This document shows positions 16,626 to 23,329 of a stretch of DNA of 49,209 nt, one piece after another (position 1 is the stretch's first letter; each line of letters starts with the position of its first letter). Position numbers and translations under genes: made by a program. The DNA comes from Bacteroides sp. (GTDB lineage Bacteria; Bacteroidota; Bacteroidia; Bacteroidales; Muribaculaceae). The stretch lies in NCBI GenBank assembly GCA_014801875.1, contig JAAVDJ010000026.1, positions 1 through 49,209 of the forward strand. The letters are read 5' to 3'. The notes below the pieces were generated by a model, which was not told where the DNA came from, did not search any database, and saw nothing but the letters and a program-made list of their open reading frames with translations.

Positions 16626-18089
16626 ATGAAGATTACAGAATTGGAGCCCAAATTGATTTGGGAATGTTTTGATGAGATAACAAAAGTGCCGCGTCCGACA
16701 CATCATCTTGACAAGATGCGGGAATTTCTCGTGGATTGGGCCGGAAGACACGGAATAGAGGTAGCGACCGACGAGGTCGGGAATGTACTTATGCGCAAAC
16801 CGGCGACCCCCGGGCATGAAAATGCGCCAACGGTCGTGCTCCAAGGACATCAGGATATGGTGGCAGAGAAAAGGGGAGACAAAGTACACGACTTCCTCAA
16901 CGACCCGATCACCACCATCGTAGACGGAGACTGGGTAAAGGCCGACGGGACGACCTTAGGAGCAGATAATGGTTTGGGGTGTGCGGCAGGGATGGCTGTC
17001 CTTATGGACAAGACTCTCGTACATGGTCCAATAGAATGTTTGTTCACCGTTGATGAGGAGCAGGGACTTATCGGAGCCAACGGCCTTCAGCCCGGATTTG
17101 TGAAAGGGACTATCCTTCTTAATCTTGACTCGGAGGAACATGGTTCTCTCGTGATAGGATGCGCCGGAGGAATGGTTGTGGATTGCAAGCTTCCCTACAA
17201 AGGGGTGGAGGCTCCTAAAGGGAAGGCATATTATAAGGTACACATCAATCATCTCAAAGGGGGGCATTCCGGCATGGAAATCAATCTTGGCCGAGGGAAC
17301 GCCAATCAGCAGCTCTGTCGTTTCCTTTGGGAGAACCGCGACCGGTTCGGAATGGTCCTGGCCGCCATAGAAGGGGGCGGACTTGCCAATGCTATTCCGA
17401 GAGAAGCATGGGCAGTGGTCGGAATAGAGCCGTCGCAGAAGCAGGAATTTGAAGAGGAGGTAAAGAAATTCTCAGATATGCTCCATGCTGAATTCCTGCT
17501 TGCGGAAGGGAAAGATTTCACCTTCGACTGTGAGCCGGCGGAGGCACCGGCGGAGGCTATGGACGCGATGTTGGCAGACCGTCTCATTGCAGCGATGTTC
17601 AGTTGTCCGAATGGAGTGCAAGGTATGTCGAACGCCGTCGAGGGTCTGGTAGAGACATCCTGTAATCTTGCTTCCGTGAAAAAGGAAGATGGAGAGATAA
17701 AGGTGACCGCACATGTCCGTTCTTCAGTGGATTCACGTAGGGACGAACTGGCCGACCGTATCAAGGCACTTTTCATGATGGCCGGAGCGACAGTGGAATT
17801 CTCCAACGGATATGTGGGCTGGGCACCTAATCCGGAATCGAGAGTGCTTAATGTAGCCGTGGAGAGTTTTGAGAAACTTTTCGGCAAGAAGCCGAAGGTT
17901 GAGGCATTGCACGCGGGGCTCGAGTGTGGTCTTTTCCTGGAGAAGATGCCCGGGATGGATATGATTTCGTTCGGTCCGACGCTTAAGGATATCCATTCCC
18001 CGAGCGAGAAGGCCAACATCCCATCAGTGCAGGCATTCTGGAAATTCCTCTGCGATATACTGGAGACACTGGCCAATGAAGTTGTTTAA
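16626..18089 (+). CDS. pepD: Aminoacyl-histidine dipeptidase PepD, copy 2
   Basis: This 487-residue paralogue of the gene two positions upstream shares its layout almost residue for residue at the N-terminus. It keeps all metal ligands: H75/D77 in LQGHQDMV, D114 in GADNGLG, E144-E145 in TVDEEQGLIGA, D168, and the C-terminal His in DIHSPSEK. The lid domain has GGHSGMEINLGRGNANQ. Differences in pocket-proximal segments suggest a different dipeptide preference, but this cannot be read directly. The last codons (GAA GTT GTT TAA) form the left arm of the inverted-repeat element at 18078-18281. Confidence 0.95.
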   Translation: MKITELEPKLIWECFDEITKVPRPTHHLDKMREFLVDWAGRHGIEVATDEVGNVLMRKPATPGHENAPTVVLQGHQDMVAEKRGDKVHDFLNDPITTIVDGDWVKADGTTLGADNGLGCAAGMAVLMDKTLVHGPIECLFTVDEEQGLIGANGLQPGFVKGTILLNLDSEEHGSLVIGCAGGMVVDCKLPYKGVEAPKGKAYYKVHINHLKGGHSGMEINLGRGNANQQLCRFLWENRDRFGMVLAAIEGGGLANAIPREAWAVVGIEPSQKQEFEEEVKKFSDMLHAEFLLAEGKDFTFDCEPAEAPAEAMDAMLADRLIAAMFSCPNGVQGMSNAVEGLVETSCNLASVKKEDGEIKVTAHVRSSVDSRRDELADRIKALFMMAGATVEFSNGYVGWAPNPESRVLNVAVESFEKLFGKKPKVEALHAGLECGLFLEKMPGMDMISFGPTLKDIHSPSEKANIPSVQAFWKFLCDILETLANEVV

Positions 18090-18281
18090 ACTTTTTACGG
18101 GCTTGTTTATTTTTATAAGGATTTCTTTAAAAAGGAGACCTCTTTGCCCGTCTTCAGCCATCTTTCGGGGTGCTTTTTCATCTCTCATCGGTCGTTTAGC
18201 TCGCTAAACTTCCTCTTCGAGCTAAAAAATCATCTCCGAAATCTGACTAAATCCTGACAAAGAAAAAGTTTAAACAACTTC
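18078..18281. repeat. 204-bp element with perfect 19-bp terminal inverted repeats
   Basis: The arms gaagttgtttaaacttttt (18078-18096) and its exact reverse complement (18263-18281) bound a non-coding segment that includes the end of the second pepD. The interior has an A/T-rich left part, a gtttagctcgctaaac palindrome near 18195-18210 and no reading frame of note. No target-site duplication is visible. Just outside the right arm, tgttaaagattgatac occurs twice (18282-18297 and 18301-18316). It could be a MITE-like insertion or a very large terminator structure. Confidence 0.75.
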
Positions 18282-18339
18282 TGTTAAAGATTGATACCAA
18301 TGTTAAAGATTGATACAGGTAAGGACTAATATTAAAATT

Positions 18340-18378
18340 ATAAGCCGGGATGCTGAGGAAATCAGCATCCCGGCTTAT
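18340..18378. terminator. Strong bidirectional hairpin
   Basis: A perfect 17-bp stem (ataagccgggatgctga and its complement) closes a 5-base loop (ggaaa). Downstream on the plus strand is gattttaaag and on the minus strand taattttaat, so the U-tracts are weak. It lies between the second pepD and the NYN-domain gene and probably ends the pepD transcript. Confidence 0.7.
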
Positions 18379-18484
18379 GATTTTAAAGGGGATGGGGCCG
18401 GAGTGAACAAAATCGGGAGGAGGTAGTTAATACTATAGATACTACACAAGTATGCAAATATAAACCAGGATAAACAGAAACAGT

Positions 18485-19135
18485 ATGTTAGGATACCTCT
18501 CGATTGGAGTTTTCATAGACGGTGGCTATTACGCAAAGGTGAACCGAGCTTTGAAGGCGACCGAAAGTTCGATAATCAGAGTCAGATCACTATTTGATTT
18601 CATCAGTTCTCGACTTGCCGAAACGGAAGGAGTGGACCCGGGGAACTGCCAGATAACTGAGGCACATTATTTCCGAGGTCGGTTCCGCGTTAAGGAGGCT
18701 TATGACAAGCACCTGCTCTATAATGAACGCAAATTTGAGGACACTCTGATAGAAAACGACGTTATTTTCCATTACAAGCATCTCCGGGAAATTGAGAAAG
18801 ATGGCGAGACGCAAGTGATTGAAAAGGGTATAGACGTATGGTTTGCGCTTGAGGCCTATGAGCTTGCCACGTTCAGGAAATTCGATTATGTCGTTCTCAT
18901 CACGGGAGACGCAGACCATGAGATGCTCGTCAGGAAATTGAAGGCGTTGAAGATAAAGACAGTCTTGCTGACGTGGAATCTTGCCAATGTGGAGGCTACT
19001 TCGCCGCTGCTGAGGGAAGAGGCGGGGCATCATTGGGAACTGAGTCATCTCCTGAAGGAGGAGCCGGAGCTGAAGAAGAGCCTACTTTACAAACTGCGAG
19101 ATTCAGCACTGAATCCGCTTGGAGATGAATTTTGA
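18485..19135 (+). CDS. NYN-domain (PIN-like) putative ribonuclease
   Basis: NYN proteins are PIN-fold nucleases thought to cut RNA using acidic residues and a metal ion. The 216-residue protein has the expected acidic set: D12 in VFIDGGYY, D117 in EKGIDVWFALEAYELA, and D142/D144 in VVLITGDADHEMLVRKL. The C-terminal 40 residues form a charged helical tail. No signal peptide is present, so it should be cytosolic. It lies 76 bases before a small lipoprotein gene, and the two may be co-transcribed although no functional link is evident. The RNA substrate is unknown. Confidence 0.85.
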   Translation: MLGYLSIGVFIDGGYYAKVNRALKATESSIIRVRSLFDFISSRLAETEGVDPGNCQITEAHYFRGRFRVKEAYDKHLLYNERKFEDTLIENDVIFHYKHLREIEKDGETQVIEKGIDVWFALEAYELATFRKFDYVVLITGDADHEMLVRKLKALKIKTVLLTWNLANVEATSPLLREEAGHHWELSHLLKEEPELKKSLLYKLRDSALNPLGDEF

Positions 19136-19211
19136 TTATTCCCCATTTCGGGAGGAGACAGAAGTGCAGAAAAAACTTCATTGAATGTAAACCCTTATAA
19201 AGAGATTTATT

Positions 19212-19703
19212 ATGAAAATCATTAAGATGCTGTCGATGGTGGCAGTCGTGCTGCTTATGGCAGCGTGTGGTTCAAACGGAGCCCAGAGTGTGGAGCAGAA
19301 AATCAAAGAAGGAAGTCAGCTTACTGAGGCAGACTATACTGTCATGATAGAGTATTGTGGCAACTTTGCCAAAGAAGCGCAGGTGATCCAAGATAAGATC
19401 AACGCTTTGCCGGCAGACAATGCGCAGCAAGGCTCACTTGAAGATCAAATGGCCAGTCTTGCCGACAAGTATCCCTACATAGGAACGTTCGGCCAAAAGC
19501 TTACAAACGCCACAAAAGAGGAGGTAGGAGAGAAGAATGTCGAGCTGATGGAGAAATATTCCTCCTTGACATGGTTTATAGCGCCGGATTGGGCTATAGG
19601 TAACTCAGCACTGAACAATGTGGATGGTTTTGTTGAAGAGATGCCCTCGACCGATTCGACAGGAGTGATTTCAACCGGCGACGGTGTGGCTGTAGGAAAA
19701 TAA
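19212..19703 (+). CDS. Small lipoprotein of unknown function
   Basis: The 163-residue protein has a clear lipoprotein signal peptide with lipobox MAAC (lipidated C19). The mature part is mostly helical: an acidic, Gln/Lys-rich N-terminal half, then SSLTWFIAPDWAIGN and a C-terminal acidic, Thr/Gly-rich tail (residues about 143-163). I recognise no domain. It follows the NYN gene in the same direction and is closed by a good terminator. Confidence 0.75.
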   Translation: MKIIKMLSMVAVVLLMAACGSNGAQSVEQKIKEGSQLTEADYTVMIEYCGNFAKEAQVIQDKINALPADNAQQGSLEDQMASLADKYPYIGTFGQKLTNATKEEVGEKNVELMEKYSSLTWFIAPDWAIGNSALNNVDGFVEEMPSTDSTGVISTGDGVAVGK

Positions 19704-19755
19704 TGAGGATTTCGTTATGATCCGGAGGTAGCGTCGTGCTACTTCAAGTGTTAAA

Positions 19756-19808
19756 AAGGGTGGTTCATCATATGTTTTACAACACATAATGGACCATCCT
19801 TATTTTAT
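19756..19808 (+). terminator. Terminator after the lipoprotein gene
   Basis: A 13-bp stem with two G-T pairs (aagggtggttcat at 19756-19768 / atggaccatcctt at 19789-19801) and a 20-base loop is followed by attttatt. Confidence 0.75.
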
Positions 19809-19930
19809 TGAAAATAGCAAATTGATAGCTATTTTTAGGTATATTGGGCTGTTTGGATGAAATTGGGTGAAAAATTATCCAAAATGAAAGGAAGTGGGGA
19901 TGAGGAGAGAAAAGGTCATGAGGAATAGGA

Positions 19931-19962
19931 TTTGGAAGTAAAGGATAAAAGGTGTAATTTTG
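19931..19962 (+). promoter_or_regulatory. Orphan Bacteroidota promoter
   Basis: TTTG (19931-19934), a 20-base spacer and TAatTTTG (19955-19962) followed by CACC form one of the best matches to the phylum's promoter consensus in this window. No plus-strand gene follows before the convergent GH109 gene, so it should drive a non-coding transcript starting near 19969. Confidence 0.75.
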
Positions 19963-19968
19963 CACCAA

Positions 19969-20240
19969 CGATAGGAAACAGGGAAAGAAATACTAACTGA
20001 CCTAAACATATTGAGACCATTCCGGGTATCCGCCGCAGTGTGGTGAAATCAATACCATGAATAACAACAATTGACGAAAGCGTCAATGAAGAAGAATACT
20101 AAGACCTGAAAAGCAGAAAAGCGAATATTATTAGTTGAAGTGATTGAATATATATACGACCTTAAAATTAAAACTGAAAGACTCATCAACCTCGCAGGGA
20201 TGCGACCACAGCTGCGGCGGAACGGAATGTAGTTTTTTTT
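19969..20240 (+). ncRNA. Candidate structured small RNA
   Basis: Between the orphan promoter and a T8 tract (20233-20240) lies a non-coding stretch of about 270 bases. Its two ends pair over a long range: cattcc (20018-20023) with ggaatg (20224-20229), ccgccgcag (20030-20038) with ctgcggcgg (20212-20220), and tgtgg (20039-20043) with ccaca (20206-20210), about 20 bp in all with one internal loop and one bulge. Inside are the hairpins attgacg-aaag-cgtcaat (20070-20087) and tcgca-ggga-tgcga (20192-20205), the latter stacking directly on the long helix. A rod closed by its ends, followed by a T-tract, fits a stable RNA; 6S RNA is one possibility but I cannot assign a family. Confidence 0.55.
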
Positions 20241-20301
20241 ATTATCAGAGTCCTGACGGAATATTTAACTAATTAATTCATTGCATAGAAAATAGATACC
20301 G

Positions 20302-20331
20302 TAAAAAAGGCTGCCCCGAGAGGCAGCCTTT
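20302..20331 (-). terminator. Terminator of the GH109 operon
   Basis: A perfect 10-bp stem (aaaggctgcc / ggcagccttt) with a 6-base loop at 20306-20331 is followed on the minus strand by T-residues (complement of the A-run at 20303-20308). It lies 12 bases beyond the GH109 stop codon. Confidence 0.88.
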
Positions 20332-20342
20332 AGATTTGCGGA

Positions 20343-21791
20343 TTACTCACCTTTCATATAGTGGTGGTAGCCGTTGAGCTTTTTCCAGGCTCCGCGGGTG
20401 AAGTCAGGCACTTCGACGGGAGCGGAATTGTTTTCAATAGATATTCTGGAAAGCTCCCCGATAGCCGACCATTCAGCTGCGTCGTAGACATCCTGGTCGA
20501 GGGGAAGACCGTTTAGCAGACAGTAGACAAGCCGATAATCCATGATATAGTCCATTCCACCGTGTCCACCCACTTTCTTTGCCACCTCTTCTATTTCCGC
20601 CTGGATGGGATGTTTATATTTCTCCATCAGAGCCTCTTTAACATCATCGGGCACAAAAGTGTGAGCGTTTAGATCCTCATGGTCAGGAACCCCTTCAATA
20701 ATTGAGGCATCGCGGAATGAATATCCCTCCTTCATATATTTATTGGCGAATCCGTCAGTGCCGGTGAGCTGATACATCCGGGAGTAAGGACGGGGATTCA
20801 TAACGTCGTGCTGGATGTGCATTGTCTGACCGTTCTCCGTCTGAATCATCGACATCGTGTGGTCTCCGTTTTTGAAATCGGAGGAATCACGGCCGAGAAT
20901 ATTTTTCACGTGTTTCGGTCCGGTCAGAGGTCTGGAATCCATGGAAACAATATAGTTCATTTTGTTTCCACGATGAAGGTTTATGAGCTGAGCGGCGGGC
21001 CCCATGCCGTGTGTGGCATAGACGTCACCACGGTTTTTCTCATTGAAATCGAGGCGCCAGTTTCCTTCATAATGCTTCCAGAAATCTTCCAGATTATGGA
21101 TATATGAGCCTTCTACGTGAAGGATGTCGCCGAATAGTCCTTTCTGAGCCATATTGAGAGTAGTGAGCTCGAAGAAATCATAGACGCAATTCTCAAGCAT
21201 CATGCAATGTCTTTTGGTTTTCTCAGCAGTATCGACAAGCTGCCAGCACTCTTCAAGGTTCATGGCCGCCGGTACCTCCAGGGCCACGTGTTTGCCATGC
21301 TCCATAGCATACAGCGCCATAGGGACATGATTCACCCAGTCTGTGGCGATATATACGAGGTCGATGTCGGGACGCTCGCAAAGTTGTTTCCAGGCCTCCT
21401 CTCCAACATATTCGTCAGCAGCGGGCCGACCGGTCGATAAGAGTTTCTTCTGCGTTTTGTCGACACGATCCTGATATTTGTCGCATATGGCCTTTACAGA
21501 AGTGCGGTCGATGAGACCGAATCGGCGCACTGCATCGGGACCTCTCATGCCGAGACCGATGAAGCCGACACGCACAGAATCCATTGGAGCGGTGCGAAAC
21601 CCGACAAGATCGGTTTGACCGTCAGGGCGCTGAGGCACTTTTGTCTTGATTATGCCTGAGTGCTTGCAGCGGTGGATTTGAGTTCCGTCCGGAGATTTCA
21701 GGTCAGACGTTGGGCAGGAATGTTCCTTTTCCTGCGCAAAACCTCCCAATCCAATGGATAGAGCCAGGAGGGCGGTAAAAAGTTTTTTCAT
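20343..21791 (-). CDS. Gfo/Idh/MocA-family GH109 glycosidase
   Basis: GH109 enzymes hydrolyse alpha-N-acetylgalactosamine linkages by a NAD-dependent redox mechanism. The 482-residue protein has a signal peptide (residues 1-19, ending GFA before QEKE), so it is exported. A Rossmann nucleotide-binding loop VGFIGLGMRGPD lies near residues 75-86, with EVPAA near 178. The GH109-like blocks MMLENCVYDFFELTTLNM, GSYIHNLEDFWK and IQHDVMNPRPYSRMYQL are present. A Cys-containing insert (residues 25-60) precedes the Rossmann domain. It is second in a minus-strand pair, 21 bases after a HexNAc-kinase-like gene. Specificity is inferred from the family; other Gfo/Idh oxidoreductases remain possible. Confidence 0.8.
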   Translation of the reverse strand: MKKLFTALLALSIGLGGFAQEKEHSCPTSDLKSPDGTQIHRCKHSGIIKTKVPQRPDGQTDLVGFRTAPMDSVRVGFIGLGMRGPDAVRRFGLIDRTSVKAICDKYQDRVDKTQKKLLSTGRPAADEYVGEEAWKQLCERPDIDLVYIATDWVNHVPMALYAMEHGKHVALEVPAAMNLEECWQLVDTAEKTKRHCMMLENCVYDFFELTTLNMAQKGLFGDILHVEGSYIHNLEDFWKHYEGNWRLDFNEKNRGDVYATHGMGPAAQLINLHRGNKMNYIVSMDSRPLTGPKHVKNILGRDSSDFKNGDHTMSMIQTENGQTMHIQHDVMNPRPYSRMYQLTGTDGFANKYMKEGYSFRDASIIEGVPDHEDLNAHTFVPDDVKEALMEKYKHPIQAEIEEVAKKVGGHGGMDYIMDYRLVYCLLNGLPLDQDVYDAAEWSAIGELSRISIENNSAPVEVPDFTRGAWKKLNGYHHYMKGE

Positions 21792-21812
21792 TATGATTGG
21801 TGATTAAACAGG

Positions 21813-22913
21813 TTATTGTTCATTATCGGGGAGGGATTGGATGAAAGCGTTCATTTCCAACATATGTCGGTCGATGTCGTTGAGCAGCTCCATCTGTGCC
21901 AGTGTGCGCCGGAGGTTATGTTGCGGGTCTTCAATACGATAATACGTGTCGCCGTTGATATAATCTGTCAGAAACCTGACCGTCTGCATATAAGTCAGCA
22001 TTTTTGCTCCGAAAGGTAGAAGCTGTTTCTCCTCCGGAGTAAGGAAAGACGCGGTGGAGATATATCCTCTGGCGAAATGTCGGAAAATATCCATGTTGAA
22101 GCTCACTTTAGACAGGTCAGGGTCATCCTCAGCTCCGTTGTTGGCAGCAGTACGCATGAAGTCGCCGAAGTCAGAGAGAACGAAACCGGGCATTGTCGTG
22201 TCGAGGTCTATCACACAAAGGGGAGTTTCATCCGAGTCAAAAAGGATATTGTTGAGTTTAGTGTCGCAGTGGGTGATTCGCTTTGGAAGTTTACCTTCGG
22301 CGAACAACCGGAACGGCAAAGTCATCTCCTCTTCGCGGGCGAGGAGGTTTGAGGAAATATGTTCCACAGATTTCGCCCTGCCGACAGGATTACTCTCAAT
22401 GGCCTCTTTCAGCTGGCGGATGCGGAACGGAGTGTTATGGAAATCCGGAATAGATTCCTTGAGGGGAGGGGTATCCGGTAATGATAGAAGAGAATGAAAC
22501 TCACCGAATGCCTTTCCTGTCAGTTCGGCCATGTGAGGGGTAATGGAGTCGAATGTACGGGCGTCCGGGATGTAGAGAGTCATCCTCCAGAAGTCACCGT
22601 CCGCCTCAGTATATAGTTTTCCGTCAAGGGCGGGAATGATAGTGAGAGTCTTGCGTGATAGATCAGGTATACCCTTTTTAGCGAGAGTTTTGCGGATATG
22701 GTCGGTCACGGAGGCGATATTGTCTTGAAGGAGCTCCACATCCTTGAAGACATTATGATTGATTCTCTGGAGCACATAGTCCGGCGCTTCCACCGGAGTT
22801 GTAGCGACTAAGAATGTGTCATTAATAAGGCCGTTACCGAGAGGAGAAACCTTATCCGGAACCCCTTTTATTTTGAATGAGGAGGCAATTTCCTTAATCT
22901 GTTTGATGTTCAT
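21813..22913 (-). CDS. APH-fold sugar kinase, N-acetylhexosamine 1-kinase-like
   Basis: The 366-residue protein has the aminoglycoside-phosphotransferase/choline-kinase fold. The catalytic loop is HCDTKLNNILFD (H215, D217, N222) and the metal-binding segment is VIDLDTTMPG (D236, D238). N-terminal SPLGNGLINDTFLV resembles the glycine-rich nucleotide loop. The layout and length match NahK-type kinases that phosphorylate GalNAc/GlcNAc at C1. The neighbouring GH109 gene releases GalNAc, which supports that assignment. There is no signal peptide. A -7 box lies about 21 bases upstream of the ATG. Other small-molecule kinases of this fold cannot be excluded. Confidence 0.75.
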   Translation of the reverse strand: MNIKQIKEIASSFKIKGVPDKVSPLGNGLINDTFLVATTPVEAPDYVLQRINHNVFKDVELLQDNIASVTDHIRKTLAKKGIPDLSRKTLTIIPALDGKLYTEADGDFWRMTLYIPDARTFDSITPHMAELTGKAFGEFHSLLSLPDTPPLKESIPDFHNTPFRIRQLKEAIESNPVGRAKSVEHISSNLLAREEEMTLPFRLFAEGKLPKRITHCDTKLNNILFDSDETPLCVIDLDTTMPGFVLSDFGDFMRTAANNGAEDDPDLSKVSFNMDIFRHFARGYISTASFLTPEEKQLLPFGAKMLTYMQTVRFLTDYINGDTYYRIEDPQHNLRRTLAQMELLNDIDRHMLEMNAFIQSLPDNEQ

Positions 22914-22933
22914 GGAATGGTTAGTTTTAGGTG

Positions 22934-22941
22934 CAAAAATA
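22934..22941 (-). promoter_or_regulatory. -7 box of the kinase-GH109 operon
   Basis: On the minus strand this reads TAttTTTG, matching the Bacteroidota -7 consensus. A GTTG at 22963-22966 sits at about the -33 position. Transcription would start very close to the ATG at 22913. Confidence 0.5.
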
Positions 22942-23232
22942 GGGTAAATTTATCATCTATGCAACAGGGCGGGGGCAAAAGTGAGAAAATGTGGGAAGCT
23001 GTCTTACTGTCAAGCGCAGATTTTATCGGAATGGATATGCGATTATTCGGAACCGTTAATAAAATCTCAAAAATATCCGGAGGAGTGAGGGGAGGAGAGT
23101 AGGGTGGTGGAGAGGAATCCCTAATAGTTAAAAAGAGGGCCGGATGCAATATAAGGGAATCAAGACCGTTAAAACGAAAGAGAAAAGACTGAAAGAGGCG
23201 CATCACGAAGTTTTTTGCCCTCGTTCAGGGAA

Positions 23233-23310
23233 CGGCAATGAGATTGCCGGAAAGTCTAACCTAATTGTAAAGAAAGGCTAACGCCGGCGCGCTTCTCACG
23301 AGTCCGGCGT
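23233..23310 (+). promoter_or_regulatory. Two hairpins in the presumed glmS leader
   Basis: A perfect stem cggcaat-gag-attgccg occupies 23233-23249. A second, acgccgg (23281-23287) pairing with ccggcgt (23304-23310), lies 20 bases before the glmS start codon. Neither is followed by a T-run. They do not resemble the glmS ribozyme of Firmicutes. A regulatory role is possible but unproven. Confidence 0.35.
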
Positions 23311-23329
23311 GAGCTGCTATCGTTTTGAT

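Larger units (their letters stand above)
22914..23329. other. Intergenic region between the kinase and glmS
   Basis: This 416-base spacer between divergent genes has no credible gene. It carries the minus-strand promoter at 22934-22941, a purine-rich tract at 23079-23120 and, near glmS, two hairpins described separately. Confidence 0.55.

Noticed and set aside
19960..20245. Retron-type msr-msd RNA
   Set aside because: The end-pairing resembles retron a1/a2 arms, but no reverse transcriptase gene lies anywhere in the window.
23309..23329. Upstream ATG start for glmS
   Set aside because: It would bury the catalytic N-terminal cysteine, which must follow the initiator Met.
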